Of a DNA stretch of 64,000 nt, positions 1 to 10,300 are shown in pieces. Each line of letters begins with the position of its first letter. Position 1 is the first letter of the stretch. A model generated the notes under the pieces. The model had not been told where the DNA came from. It saw nothing but the letters and a program-made list of their open reading frames with translations, and did not search any database. Source of the stretch: Teredinibacter turnerae T7901 (GTDB taxonomy: Bacteria > Pseudomonadota > Gammaproteobacteria > Pseudomonadales > Cellvibrionaceae). Made by a program: the position numbers and the translations under genes. The stretch covers positions 2,030,764 through 2,094,763 of the forward strand of contig NC_012997.1 in the NCBI RefSeq assembly GCF_000023025.1. The letters are read 5' to 3'.

Positions 1-1338
1 GTCTGCGGTGACGGGAAACATCATCGTCATCACTGGCCAATCCCAGTCGGGAATGGGGTCATGAGTCACTTTGAGCATTCCCATATCGGCCATAACACTT
101 TCGACTGTCGCCGCTACACTCACTGCTCTGGGTGGCTCGTTGTCCTGGTGCATGCGTTTAAAATCGGAGTTTTTACTAGACTCGGAATCCAGGAGGAATT
201 GCGCCGCTGTAACAACTTTGTCGCCGTCATCTAACCCATGGGTAATTTCCGTAAACTCGTCAGTGATTCGCCCGAGTGACACAGTGATGGATTTGTAGCG
301 CCCGTCACCGAGCGCTAACACCACGCGATTTTGGTGGCCAGTGCGAATCACCGCATTGTTTGGAACCGTGAGTGTTGCCGTGTCGGTCGTACCCCGAATG
401 TGTAAGTTCGCATACATGCCGGGTTTGAGTAGGCGCCGCGTATTGGGTAGTTCGATACGCGCGCGAAGCGTGCGGTTCTGAGGGTCGATTTCGGGGTAAA
501 CGTAGCTGATTTCCCCGGTCCAGGACAGGTTTGGAAATGCGGCTATGGTAATGTCCACCGCTTGCCCTGTTTCGACAAGCGCGGCCTGCTGCGCGAAAAT
601 CTCTGCTTCCAGCCAAATATCATTAAGCTGGCCGATGCTCATCATGGTGGTGCCGGGCTGTACATAAAACCCCTCACGAATTGCCAGCTTATTGACGACA
701 CCATCAACAGGCGCATAGAAAGTAACGGTCTGGCGTACCTCCTTTGATTTTCTCAACTGCTGAATAAAACGCTCGTCCACTTTCAGCGCGCGCAGTCTTT
801 CTTCAGAAGCCCGCGTGAGATTGCTATCTTTGCGGCGAAGGGCCAGCACATACTCTTCCTGGGCGTTGACTAGCTGGGGAGAATATAGCGAGTAAAGCGG
901 TTTGTTTGCGGCGACGGCTTCCCCGGCGGCACGGATATAGAGTTTGTCCACCCAGCCGGCAACCCGGGGGTGAATATGTATTAAGCGCTCTTCGTTGTAG
1001 CGCAGCTCACCATAGGTATAAATATCTGCGGGCAATTCACGGCGTTCGGCGACTGCGGTGGTCACGCCCAGCGAATTGACGACTTCTGGGGATATGCTCA
1101 CCAGGCCGGGCTCGTCTTGTTCCGCGTAGACGGGAACAAGGTCCATCCCCATCGGAGATTTTCCCGGCGAATCGCGCCGATAATTTGGATCCATCGGGGC
1201 GACCCAATACAGGGGTGTATCACTTCCTGCTGGCAGGTCGGTTGCGTTGTCTTGATTAGTGATCTTAGGTGCTATGGCGATACCACCTAACAGGCCAGCG
1301 AGCGCGCCGGCTAAAATTAGTGCAAGTGCTTTTGTCAT
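1..1338 (-). CDS. cusB: CusB-family copper/silver efflux RND periplasmic adaptor, C-terminus cut by window edge
   Basis: I translated the minus strand from the ATG at 1338; it stays open for 446 codons to the window edge, so the C terminus is missing. After an N-terminal signal/anchor segment comes a CusB-type metal-binding motif (APMDPNYRR followed by SPGKSPMGMDLVPVY, about residues 48-72). Then come the barrel-sandwich and alpha-hairpin parts of a membrane fusion protein (LYSPQLVNAQEEYVLA and FYAPVDGVVNKL). The last residues before the edge (KVTHDPIPDWDWPVMTMMF) match a CusF-like copper-binding domain fused at the C terminus. In this family the protein links the inner-membrane RND pump to the outer-membrane channel and passes on Cu(I)/Ag(I). 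A small His/Cys-rich secreted protein lies just upstream on the same strand. The pump gene is expected beyond the left edge. Confidence 0.9.
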   Translation of the reverse strand, partial: MTKALALILAGALAGLLGGIAIAPKITNQDNATDLPAGSDTPLYWVAPMDPNYRRDSPGKSPMGMDLVPVYAEQDEPGLVSISPEVVNSLGVTTAVAERRELPADIYTYGELRYNEERLIHIHPRVAGWVDKLYIRAAGEAVAANKPLYSLYSPQLVNAQEEYVLALRRKDSNLTRASEERLRALKVDERFIQQLRKSKEVRQTVTFYAPVDGVVNKLAIREGFYVQPGTTMMSIGQLNDIWLEAEIFAQQAALVETGQAVDITIAAFPNLSWTGEISYVYPEIDPQNRTLRARIELPNTRRLLKPGMYANLHIRGTTDTATLTVPNNAVIRTGHQNRVVLALGDGRYKSITVSLGRITDEFTEITHGLDDGDKVVTAAQFLLDSESSKNSDFKRMHQDNEPPRAVSVAATVESVMADMGMLKVTHDPIPDWDWPVMTMMFPVTAD

Positions 1339-1432
1339 GACTTGATGATCCTGAAAATGGATACCCGAAAGCTGCATCAATAAGTTATTGATTGCTGCAG
1401 TGTGTGCGTTCTACAGACGCAATTAGGGTGTT

Positions 1433-1792
1433 TCAGGCGAAAATCGGAGGGCGAAATGGATTTTCTGAGCGAGTTACTATGGGTTTTGTCCCGCTAACAA
1501 GCGCGCACTCGGTTAGTTGGTCGTCCAGGTAGGTGGCGGGTGCGGTAGAGAGTAGAGGCATCACATGACAGCTGGGCATTGGGCAGTGGTTGTGCCCTTT
1601 GCAGCAGTCGCTATCGTCGTCAGTATGATGTTCGTTCAGGTTCGGCTCAGTCGTGCCCATCTGGCTGTGGCAGCTTGGAGCAGACGACACAATGGCGGCT
1701 TCGGCGGTTGCTTTCATCGGACACGCGCCCGCTCCAACCCAAAGGGTTTGGAGTACGTAAAAAGCTACCAAAGCGAGAGTGGCGAATTTCAT
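1433..1792 (-). CDS. Small secreted His/Cys-rich protein upstream of cusB
   Basis: A 119-residue protein starting with a typical signal peptide (Met-Lys, then a hydrophobic stretch to about residue 22). The mature part is rich in Cys, His and Met: CPMK, a HHTDDDSDCCKGHNHCPM-type cluster near residues 55-72, then SCHVMP. These suit binding of a soft metal. It lies 94 bases upstream of the cusB-type gene on the same strand and is probably cotranscribed. Small proteins of this kind often precede cus/czc operons, but I do not recognise a named family. Copper binding is inferred from composition and neighbour. Confidence 0.7.
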   Translation of the reverse strand: MKFATLALVAFYVLQTLWVGAGACPMKATAEAAIVSSAPSCHSQMGTTEPNLNEHHTDDDSDCCKGHNHCPMPSCHVMPLLSTAPATYLDDQLTECALVSGTKPIVTRSENPFRPPIFA

Positions 1793-2261
1793 CGGTCAGT
1801 TGGAATTTGTAATACATGCCAAAGATGAGTCGGTTTAGCGTGAAGGATACCGCGCGTAGCGAAAACTGCAAGCCTTAAACACCATCTATAAATGGCAGCT
1901 TGATCGACATTAATGAAACTTTGGGGGACTATAAATATTGCTGAATGTATACAACTTGCGAAACTTTTCATTTTTTTGCAATCTAAATGTGACGCAAGTG
2001 GCTTCTTTGCAGTGATGTTCGCTAGGCGCAATTGGCAAGCTTAATTACTCGGTTGGCGTATTTTACTTCTTTTTTGGCGGTAATAAGCGTTATTCGATAA
2101 TCAAAGCACGACATCGCCCTCTGAGCCATCTTCGTCTAGCAGTTGAGGCGTCTCCATTGATCAACCGCAATACAAAACGCTTTGTAAGAGCCTGTTGGTA
2201 TCCGAAGGCCGAGTTGTTTACTAAAGTCTTTTAAATGTCACCGATCAGAATGGGCTAAATT
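1793..2261. other. Non-coding gap upstream of the cus-type operon
   Basis: About 470 bases with no open frame I can support; the frames present are short and overlap the His/Cys-rich gene in wrong frames. It must hold the promoter of the minus-strand cus-type genes and possibly that of the small gene at 2262. I see no convincing CueR- or CusR-type palindrome by eye. Confidence 0.5.
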
Positions 2262-2546
2262 ATGGAAACTCGATCAACAGCAAAAATGGCTCCTGTAGAA
2301 AAAGGTGCCATTCCCGAACGTACGCAACTAGGTGAAAGTCATGAGGCTTACTATGAACATCTGCGTTCTGCCGTTAATAAAGTACGGCGCTACACCGGAT
2401 GTTTAAAGGTTGTTTGGGCTGATTTTAGCGTCAGTCATTCCACTCGTGAAAAGCCTGTCGTCTATGTGAGATATGAAGCAGCAGGCGAACAACAAGCCAA
2501 GACACGTACTAAGTACTTCCCCATCGATGAGTTAGATTTGCACTAG
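2262..2546 (+). CDS. Small protein of unknown function
   Basis: A 94-residue, mostly polar protein with no signal peptide and no membrane segment. The middle (about residues 28-60) has a helix-like SAVNKVRRYTG stretch followed by beta-like segments (LKVVWADFSV, PVVYVRYEA). I do not recognise the family. A strong hairpin directly after its stop codon supports it as a real gene, but the ribosome binding site is weak (TGGGCT upstream of the ATG). Confidence 0.5.
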   Translation: METRSTAKMAPVEKGAIPERTQLGESHEAYYEHLRSAVNKVRRYTGCLKVVWADFSVSHSTREKPVVYVRYEAAGEQQAKTRTKYFPIDELDLH

Positions 2547-2565
2547 TTCCGACTCATCGTTCTGC

Positions 2566-2605
2566 GGCAGGTTGCACCTCCATAATCTAAAGGGGGCAAC
2601 CTGCC
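2566..2605. terminator. Hairpin between convergent genes
   Basis: GGCAGGTTGC at 2566-2575 pairs perfectly with GCAACCTGCC at 2596-2605, and further G-C and G-T pairs are possible inside. TGTTTTC follows on the plus side. It lies between the stop of the 94-residue gene and the stop of the convergent recombinase, so it can serve as a terminator, possibly in both directions. Confidence 0.7.
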
Positions 2606-2618
2606 TGTTTTCGACGGC

Positions 2619-3380
2619 CTAGTCGCAAACTTCTACTTCCTCTAGTACCGCCACGCGCTCTTGCTCGACTGCGAAAGTGGGCTTTTCACTCCAGCTGATT
2701 ACTGAATTTCTCTCGCTCTGTGCGCTAACAGGTGGAAGTCGTTTGTAGTACTCGTAAGTATTTCTACCGCTATGCGCACTCGCGTTTGCTATTCCTGCCC
2801 AGTCTCGCAACATTAAAGCCATGTGCTCTTGCAGTGTATTTGGTGAATAGGTACCGCCTTTTTGCGAGATGAAAAGTGGACAGTCGGATGTGATATTTTC
2901 CCCCTTGTCCAGGCGCAATTTAATGTAGTCTTGCAGCGCGCGAACCAGCTGCTCGTTGTCGAGCTTAATGTGACGTTCGTTTTCGGAATTTTCTGCTTTT
3001 GCAGGGTAAAAATCTTCCGGCTTTATTTTCTCGCCGAGTCGCACTCTGTTCTCGATTTGCTTGACGATTTCGTGAAAATCATCTGGCGCAAAACTGAGGT
3101 TTTGCCTTTTGAGTTTGGATTTTTTGCTTTTCTTGTGAGCTTCTATTCTGGCGTTATCCAGCAGCAGATTTTCATTAAGCGAAAATTCACGGCTCCCGTT
3201 ACCTAATGTAACTGCATCTTTTACTTTAAGTAGCGCGATTTCTGTTGGGCGCAATCCAATTTTAAAACTTAGCAGCATAATCGCCAGGTTTTTCTCTGGG
3301 TGACGGTGTTTGGCAATTGTTTCGAACAAGTGTTCTTGTTCGGAGGGGGATAAAACTTTAGCGCGTCCAGGGTTGTGCAT
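2619..3380 (-). CDS. Tyrosine recombinase/integrase-like protein, apparently lacking the C-terminal active-site segment
   Basis: A 253-residue protein beginning directly with the catalytic-domain helices. The box I arginine is in IGLRPTEIALLKVKD (near residue 43), and the box II His-x-x-Arg is in ASAHSGRNTYEYYK (near residues 201-210). In the family, the remaining His/Trp motif (GH or GW) and the nucleophilic tyrosine follow about 25-35 residues later. Here the chain runs into an acidic tail ending EEVEVCD with no such motif. An N-terminal core-binding domain is also missing. This looks like a degenerate or truncated phage/island integrase; strand-cleaving activity is doubtful. It sits at the left border of the biosynthetic region, beside a 10-bp palindrome at 3402-3434. 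Confidence 0.65.
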   Translation of the reverse strand: MHNPGRAKVLSPSEQEHLFETIAKHRHPEKNLAIMLLSFKIGLRPTEIALLKVKDAVTLGNGSREFSLNENLLLDNARIEAHKKSKKSKLKRQNLSFAPDDFHEIVKQIENRVRLGEKIKPEDFYPAKAENSENERHIKLDNEQLVRALQDYIKLRLDKGENITSDCPLFISQKGGTYSPNTLQEHMALMLRDWAGIANASAHSGRNTYEYYKRLPPVSAQSERNSVISWSEKPTFAVEQERVAVLEEVEVCD

Positions 3381-3401
3381 AGGGTCCTCTGTTATCTTTC
3401 T

Positions 3402-3434
3402 TTTAATCCGTCGTGTTAATTTATACGGATTAAA
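3402..3434. repeat. Perfect 10-bp inverted repeat upstream of the integrase-like gene
   Basis: TTTAATCCGT (3402-3411) and ACGGATTAAA (3425-3434) are exact reverse complements separated by 13 bases, starting 21 bases upstream of the integrase-like start codon. It could be an operator or a recombinase/excisionase arm site. The same ACGGATTAAA half-site recurs at 60640-60649. Confidence 0.6.
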
Positions 3435-4222
3435 TACGGAAAAAATTCGGCTCTATCGTGGAGCGACCTTGATGTGCGCATAGATACCTCTGACGCTGAT
3501 TCAAGCGAGTGGCGCGTAAAACATTTTTTGGCTCGCTTGATTTTAAAGGTGCGCAAACTATAGGTGATTCGTGTTGCATTAATTTTTCATTTTTATCGGT
3601 TTTGTTGGGGCAGGCAGTTTAATTGTGAATGAGAGTGTTGTTAAGTTTTTCTTGTGGGTGAGGGTGTATAAATTTGTGAAGCTGTCGATGTTTTCGAGTT
3701 GCGTTCTAAAAAAAAGTTTTTTTATTTTTTGGAAATTTATCTTCGGCTGGTGTAAGGTGCGCACCTAATGCTACATGCGGTTTTTTGTTCAGTAATAACG
3801 GCACCATTTTATATTTCAATTGTTAAGTTTATTGGTGCTGGGGTGGCTGGGATACCGTTGATAGTAAGTCTGTTTGTGGGCATAAGCTGCCCAGCGGATT
3901 CTTCATTGAACGGTAATAATATCCCGTTAGCATGCGCCTCGCTTTCAGGGGGTGCGCGTATCTCTGATGTTCAGATGGATGTGAAGTAAGGAAAGCTAAG
4001 GATAAGAACGACTCTAAAAAACCAATATAAATTATGGCTGCCGGTAATTTTGTCGCGAGGATTCTAGTCCCGCGTACCGGAATTCCCATATTGGTTATTT
4101 GCCAGCTCGTGAGGCTGTCTGCCATTTCTCTAGCTGGTTGGCGGTAAATGCCGCGACTCGAATTTCAAGAAGGTAATCGGTGAAGGTTTGGCTGCAGTTC
4201 ATGGCTGCGGTGAGGCTTTCTA

Positions 4223-4252
4223 TTGCCTGTAAAAAGTTGTTTTTAATATAAA
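4223..4252 (+). promoter_or_regulatory. Candidate sigma-70-like promoter of the PKS operon
   Basis: TTGCCT (4223-4228) and TATAAA (4247-4252) are separated by 18 bases and lie about 65 bases upstream of the preferred PKS start. The match to consensus is reasonable but the region is AT-rich, so chance resemblance is possible. Confidence 0.35.
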
Positions 4253-4315
4253 AACTGAAATTTGCCTAGATTAAGTCGGTCGTAAAAAACAGTGTGTAAA
4301 TCACCAGGGGCTATG

Positions 4316-7300
4316 ATGGATATCGCAATTATCGGTGTGGCGTGCAAGCTTCCCCAAGCCGAAACGTTGGAACAATTTTGGGAAAATCTGATCGCCAAAA
4401 AGGCATCTATAAGCGAGATACCCGCGTTTCGTTGGGATTGGAAAGCCTACTGGGGTGACCCCAAAAAAGAGCGCAACAAGAGCCTGAGTAAGTGGGCTGG
4501 GTTCGTGGATGGCGTCGATAAATTCGATGCGCAATTTTTTGGCTTGTTGCCGAAAGTGGTCGCCACCATGGACCCACAACAGCGCGTGGCGCTTGAGTTG
4601 GCGTGGGCCTGCCTAGAAGACGCAGGAATCGCCGCGACAAGCCTTCGTGGCTCAAGCACGGGCGTTTTTTGTGGCGTCTTTAATCATGATTATAAAGAGC
4701 TACAGGAAAGTCAGGATTTAAGCGTAGAGGCCCATCATTCCACTGGCACCGCTTCCACAATATTGGCCAACCGTATTTCCCATTTTTTCGATTTCAAGGG
4801 CCCGAGCTTTCCGATCGATACCGCTTGCTCGGGGTCTCTCAACGCGATTCACAGCGCAATTCAGGCAATCGAATTTGGCGATTGCGAAATGGCGATTGCT
4901 GGCGGTGTTAATTTTATTCTCACGCCCACTCGCCATATATCCTTTTCTAAAATGGGAATGCTTTCTCCTACAGGCCGATGTAATACGTTTGATGCGTCTG
5001 CCGATGGCTATGTGCGTGGCGAAGGAGCGGCTTTTTTATTGCTTAAGCCAGTGGAGAAGGCTATTGCAGATGGTGACCGTATCCACGGCGTTATCAAAGG
5101 CAGCGCGGTCAACCACTGCGGTGAAACCTACACTTTGACTTACCCGAGCCCGGACGCACAAGCCGAGGTAATTTGCGCTGCTCACAGGCGTGCGCAGGTA
5201 CCGTTGGACACAGTTAACTATATCGAAACCCATGGCACCGGCACACCGAAAGGCGACCCAATTGAGATCGAGGGCTTGCGCAAAGCATACCAGACACTAG
5301 CCGCTGAGCAGGGTCTGGCGCTTGAAAATCTCACATGTTTTCTTGGCGCAGTAAAAACAAATATTGGTCATCTTGAGGCGGCTGCAGGTATTGCTGGCAT
5401 TCTCAAAGTGCTTGCTTCTTTCAAGCATGAGACTTTAGCGCCGCTGCACAATTATACTTCGTTAAATCCGCGAATTGATTTATCGGGCTCGCCATTCAAA
5501 ATTCTGCAGGATCAGCAACCCTGGTCACACAGCGATAGAAAAAATGCGAAATCGCCGTTGCGCGCGGGCGTATCCTCGTTTGGTTTTGGTGGCACCAATG
5601 CGCATATAGTGCTCGAGCAGCCGCCGAAATTGAAGCCGATGCGTAAGTTGGCCAGCAGCCCCCAGCTTATAGTGCTTTCCGCTAAAAGCCAGTCGAGTCT
5701 CGAAGGAATTAAGCGCCAACTTAAGCAATGGCTGGCGAGTTGCGAAAACGAATACCGGTTACTAGATATCGCGGCGACTTTGTCTGTTGGTCGTGATCAC
5801 CACACTATTCGCAGTGCCTATATTGTTGACGATCTGGATGCGCTACTCGCTGCATTGACTGATGATTTGGGCGGTGGCGACAACTGTACTTCGATAATTA
5901 ATCTAGATGATGCACAAGCAATAGCAAAGGCGACCGAAGAGTCGATTGAGCTTATTGCAAACATTGCATCCTCCAGCAAAAAATCTGTTCCTGCGGAAAG
6001 CTTAAGCGCGTTGCGAGATGTGTATTTGCGCGGTGCAAATATTGCGTTTTCAAAACTACACGAGCGTGCCAAATGGGTCCGCACCGCGTTGCCAACCTAT
6101 GCTTTTGATCAGCAATCCTATTGGTTGGGGGAGGGCGAAAGCCAGGTGTCGCGAGCAGGTGCAATGCTGCATCCGCTTGTGCACGAAAACACTTCTAACC
6201 TTGATGAGCAGCGTTATACAAGTTTGTTCACGGGGCGTGAATTTTTCCTCCGGGATCACCAGGTACAAGGAAAGAAAATACTTCCCGCCGCTGCCTATCT
6301 GGAAATGGCATGCGACACACTCGTACGCGCGTCCGAGCTGGACTTAGATACCCAGCAACTGAGCATTGAGTTGCGCGATGTCGTATTTCTGCGCCCGTTT
6401 ATCAGCAACGACCTAGCGGCTAGTGTGCAGTTTAAATTGTTTCCTACACCGCCAGGGTTTCGTGTTCCAGAACCTCTAACAAGTGTCAGCTTTGAAGTCG
6501 TCAGCGGATTCGAGTCTGGGGTGGTCGACACCAACTGCGAAGGCGAAGCTGCAATTATCGAGCAAGTCAATGAGCAGCTTGAGGTTGATGAAAACTTCGC
6601 TTCTGTTTCCCCCATTGAGTCAGATGCGGTTTACCAGTTTTTGACCGACTGTGGATTTGGCTACGGTATTACCCATCAATCTATCGCCAGCTATCGCGTA
6701 AATGACGGCGCAGCACTTGTTGAATTGGTTCTGCCTCCGGCAGCAGAAAAAACAGCGCAACAATTTCGTTTGCACCCATCCTTATTGGACGGGGCACTTC
6801 AGGCTGCAGTTTCTCTTCTCTCTGGTTTGGGAGGCGACAAGGCCGCTGAGAGTACTGTACTCCCGTTTGCCATTGACGAATTGGTGCTCAATGGCAGGCT
6901 TGAGAGTCGGTGCTTTGCTTTAGTGGAAGCCCACGCTGCAGGTGAAGCTACAAATACAATTAAAGTCGACATAGCGCTTTTCAACGAAGAACCTGGGGCT
7001 GGAAGTGTATTACCAGTAGTGCGGATTAGCGGTCTGAATTGTCGCGAGCTCGTTAGATCGACAGCACCGAGTGCGGCTGACGGTGATGCCCCGGCGCTGG
7101 AGTCGGTTGCACACAGTCTGGCCGAACCGAATCTGGTTTCTGACAATGACAGCTACTATGCGCCTTACTGGGATCTGGTCGACACGCCTTCAGTGAACGC
7201 TGATAAGTCGGTTGTGTTATTGGTTGCTGAACACGCCGAGTGTGAAACCGCGCTTGCACAGCTGCGTGAGTCCTCACTGTTTGATGGTGTTCGCTGGGCA

Positions 7301-10300
7301 TCTCTCGGTCTGGGCGCTGATTTTGCCACCTTACCCAATAATCATTTCACTGCGCAGGGTACTCAGCTAGATCAATTGGAGCAGGTGTTTGCGAGCTTAA
7401 AAGCGCAATCCTTATTGCCAGAAAGAGTACTGTTCCTGCATCACGTTACCGCCGTGTCGGATTTCTCCGCCGCGAGTTTGAATGACGCCACGTTATTAGC
7501 GGAAACTCTCTTTTGCGTGGTTAAGGCGGCATTTAAGCCGGTTCGTAAGTTGCGCTTTGTCAGTGTCGCTGCAGGGAACTACCGAGACGGCAGCCCGTTG
7601 GTCCAAGGGTTGAGCGGCTTCTATAAGACCATACGCCTTGAGAAGCCCACCTACAGCGGTCGGACTGTGTTGCTGGAATCATTGGATTTCACAGACAAAA
7701 GTATCCAGCAGCAAATCGTTAATGAGCTGTATGTGGACGATCAACGCGTTGATCTCGCGTACGCGCAAAACCAGCGGTTTGCGCGAGAATTTTATCGCTT
7801 TAACGAATACGCATCACTCGACAAGCTTAGTGCGGAGCCATCTCACATCGGCTTTAAGAAGGGGGGGGCGTATATCATAACCGGTGGGCTGGGGGCTTTG
7901 GGGCTGCTGGTTGCGGGTTATTTGTTGGAAACTTATAGCGCAAAGGTTTATCTCACCGGGCGCTCGCCACTAAAAGACGGCCGTTTGGATGGGCTGCGGG
8001 AAAAATGCACAGATGGCGCTGAGGTGAGTTATCTGCAGGGGGATGCGGCAGATTTTGACGCAGTTTGTCGTTGGGTCGAATCAATCAACGCCGATGGCCA
8101 TGGCGTTAACGGAATTATTCATTCCGCCGGCGTCATTGAAGATAATTTCATCATTAAAAAATCGTTGGATGCGTTTCAACGAGTGCTTGGGCCAAAGGTG
8201 CGGGGTACATTAGCGCTGGATCTGGCCACCAAAGATCAGCCGCTGGACGTCTTTGTTCTGTTTTCATCGGTTACCGGAATCTTTGGGAATCTCGGGCAGT
8301 GCGATTACGGGTACGGCAACGCATTTGAGGATTGCTTCAGTCGCTATCGCAACCGCATGTCCGTCAATGGCGAGCGGTCCGGCATTGCTGTTTCACTTAA
8401 CTGGCCTTACTGGAAAGATGGTGGAATGCAGCTCGGTGAAAAGGAAGAAGAAATCCTTTTCAAAAATTTTGGTATCACACCGCTTTCCAACCCGTCAGGA
8501 CTCGCTGCGCTCGATTTTGCAGTTACCAATGCAATACCGCAAATGGCCGTGCTCGAAGGTGATCAATCCCGAGTATGTGAAGTGCTTGGGGTTAAAAACG
8601 CACATCAGAGCGCAATTGCCACGACCCAAGCCAAAACCGTGTCCGGCGCTCAGGGTACAGCAAGTAAAGAAGATGTTTTTGGTTTCTTGCGTAAAGTTTT
8701 CGCAGCGGAGCTAAAACTGCCCGAAGATCGTTTTGATCTCAATAGTAGTTTCCAAGCGTTTGGTTTCGACTCGGTTGTGATGATCGATATGGTTAACGCA
8801 TTGGAAAAAACCTTTGCAGGACTGCCGCGCACCTTATTTTTCGAATACCAAAATCTAAATGATTTGTCTGATTTTATTCTTGCGGAATACGGGGCGCAGT
8901 TTGGCGGCGAGACTTCAGCCCCAACGACAGCGCCAACGCAGCAGGTTGCAGCTCTAGCGAAAGTACCGCCAGTAAAATCACGATTTGCATCACAACACTT
9001 ATCCAGTGGCGCGGCACCTTCCACACCGCAAGATCGCGATGTGGCTATCGTCGGTATGTCTGGGCGGTTTCCTCAGGCCGAAAACCCTGCCAAATTTTGG
9101 GAGAACCTCAAGGCGGGTGTCGATTGTGTCACTGAAATTCCAGCGGAACGTGGCTGGAATATGGAGCGCTTCTTTTTAGAAGGTACGCCGCAAAACGGTT
9201 TCACGTATAGCAAGTGGGGCGGCTTTATCAACAAAGTCGATGAATTCGATCCACTATTTTTCAGCATTTCACCAAAAGAAGCCGCAGAAATGGATCCGCA
9301 TGAGCGGCTGTTTTTGGAAACTGTCGCCCAGGCGATTGCGGATTCGGGTTACCGACCTGAATTGCTGGCACCCGCACGCGGTATATACGACAGCCCGGTA
9401 GGTGTTTACGCTGGCATTATGTGGGGCGACTACAACCTGTATGGGATTGAAGACAACGCACCGAGCGAGCGCGCCACGCCGCATTCCTATTACTGGGCGG
9501 TCGCCAACCGTATTTCTTATCAGTTTAATTTTTCCGGGCCCAGCATCACGATAGATACCGCCTGTTCCTCTTCGTTAACTGCAATTCATTTGGCGATTGA
9601 TGCGCTGCACAAGGGTGAGATCGACGCAGGTGTTGCTGGTGGTGTGAACCTCTCACTCCACCCTGCAAAATATACGCTGCTGTCCAACCGACGTTTTATG
9701 TCGAGCGATGGTCGCTGTCGCAGTTTCGGTGTAGGCGGTGATGGTTATGTGCCTGCGGAGGCGGTCGGTGCGGTTATTCTCAAGCGCAAGGTCGACGCTC
9801 TCCGCGATGGAGATAACATCTATGCAATTATAAAAAGCACAGCGATTAACCACGGTGGCCGCACCAGTGGCTTTACGGTGCCAAACCCGAATCGTCAGGC
9901 GGCCTTGATTAAAGATGCAATTCAATCCGCTGGCATTAATCCTCGTCAAATCAGTTATGTCGAGGCCCATGGTACCGGCACCAGTCTTGGTGATCCGATT
10001 GAGGTGGCAGGTTTAACCAAGGCGTTTGAACAGACTGACACACAGTATTGCGCTTTGGGGTCGGCAAAATCGAATCTTGGCCACGCAGAAGCGGCGGCTG
10101 GGGTCACCGGTCTTATCAAAATACTGTTGCAGCTACAGCACAAAAAAATCGCGCCTTCATTGCACTCGGCGGAATTAAATCCATACGCAAAAATCGAGAC
10201 CAGCCCGTTCGTTGTACAACAAACACTCGGCGACTGGGAGAGCCCCAATGGTGAGCCTCGTCTCGCAGCGCTTAGCTCCTTTGGCGCCGGTGGTGCGAAT

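Larger units (their letters stand above)
3381..4315. other. AT-rich intergenic region before the PKS operon
   Basis: About 935 bases with no gene I can support. A frame at 3768-3989 (73 codons) has a hydrophobic start but no ribosome binding site and no recognisable similarity. The DNA is visibly poorer in GC than the flanking genes, especially 3560-3780. It contains the palindrome at 3402-3434 and a promoter-like sequence at 4223-4252. Regulation of the 49-kb operon is expected here. Confidence 0.6.

Noticed and set aside
2862-3206. 114-codon plus-strand frame opposite the recombinase
   Set aside because: Shadow frame; the minus-strand protein carries recognisable recombinase motifs.
3768-3989. 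73-codon frame with a hydrophobic start upstream of the PKS
   Set aside because: No ribosome binding site, no family likeness, and it lies in AT-rich intergenic DNA.
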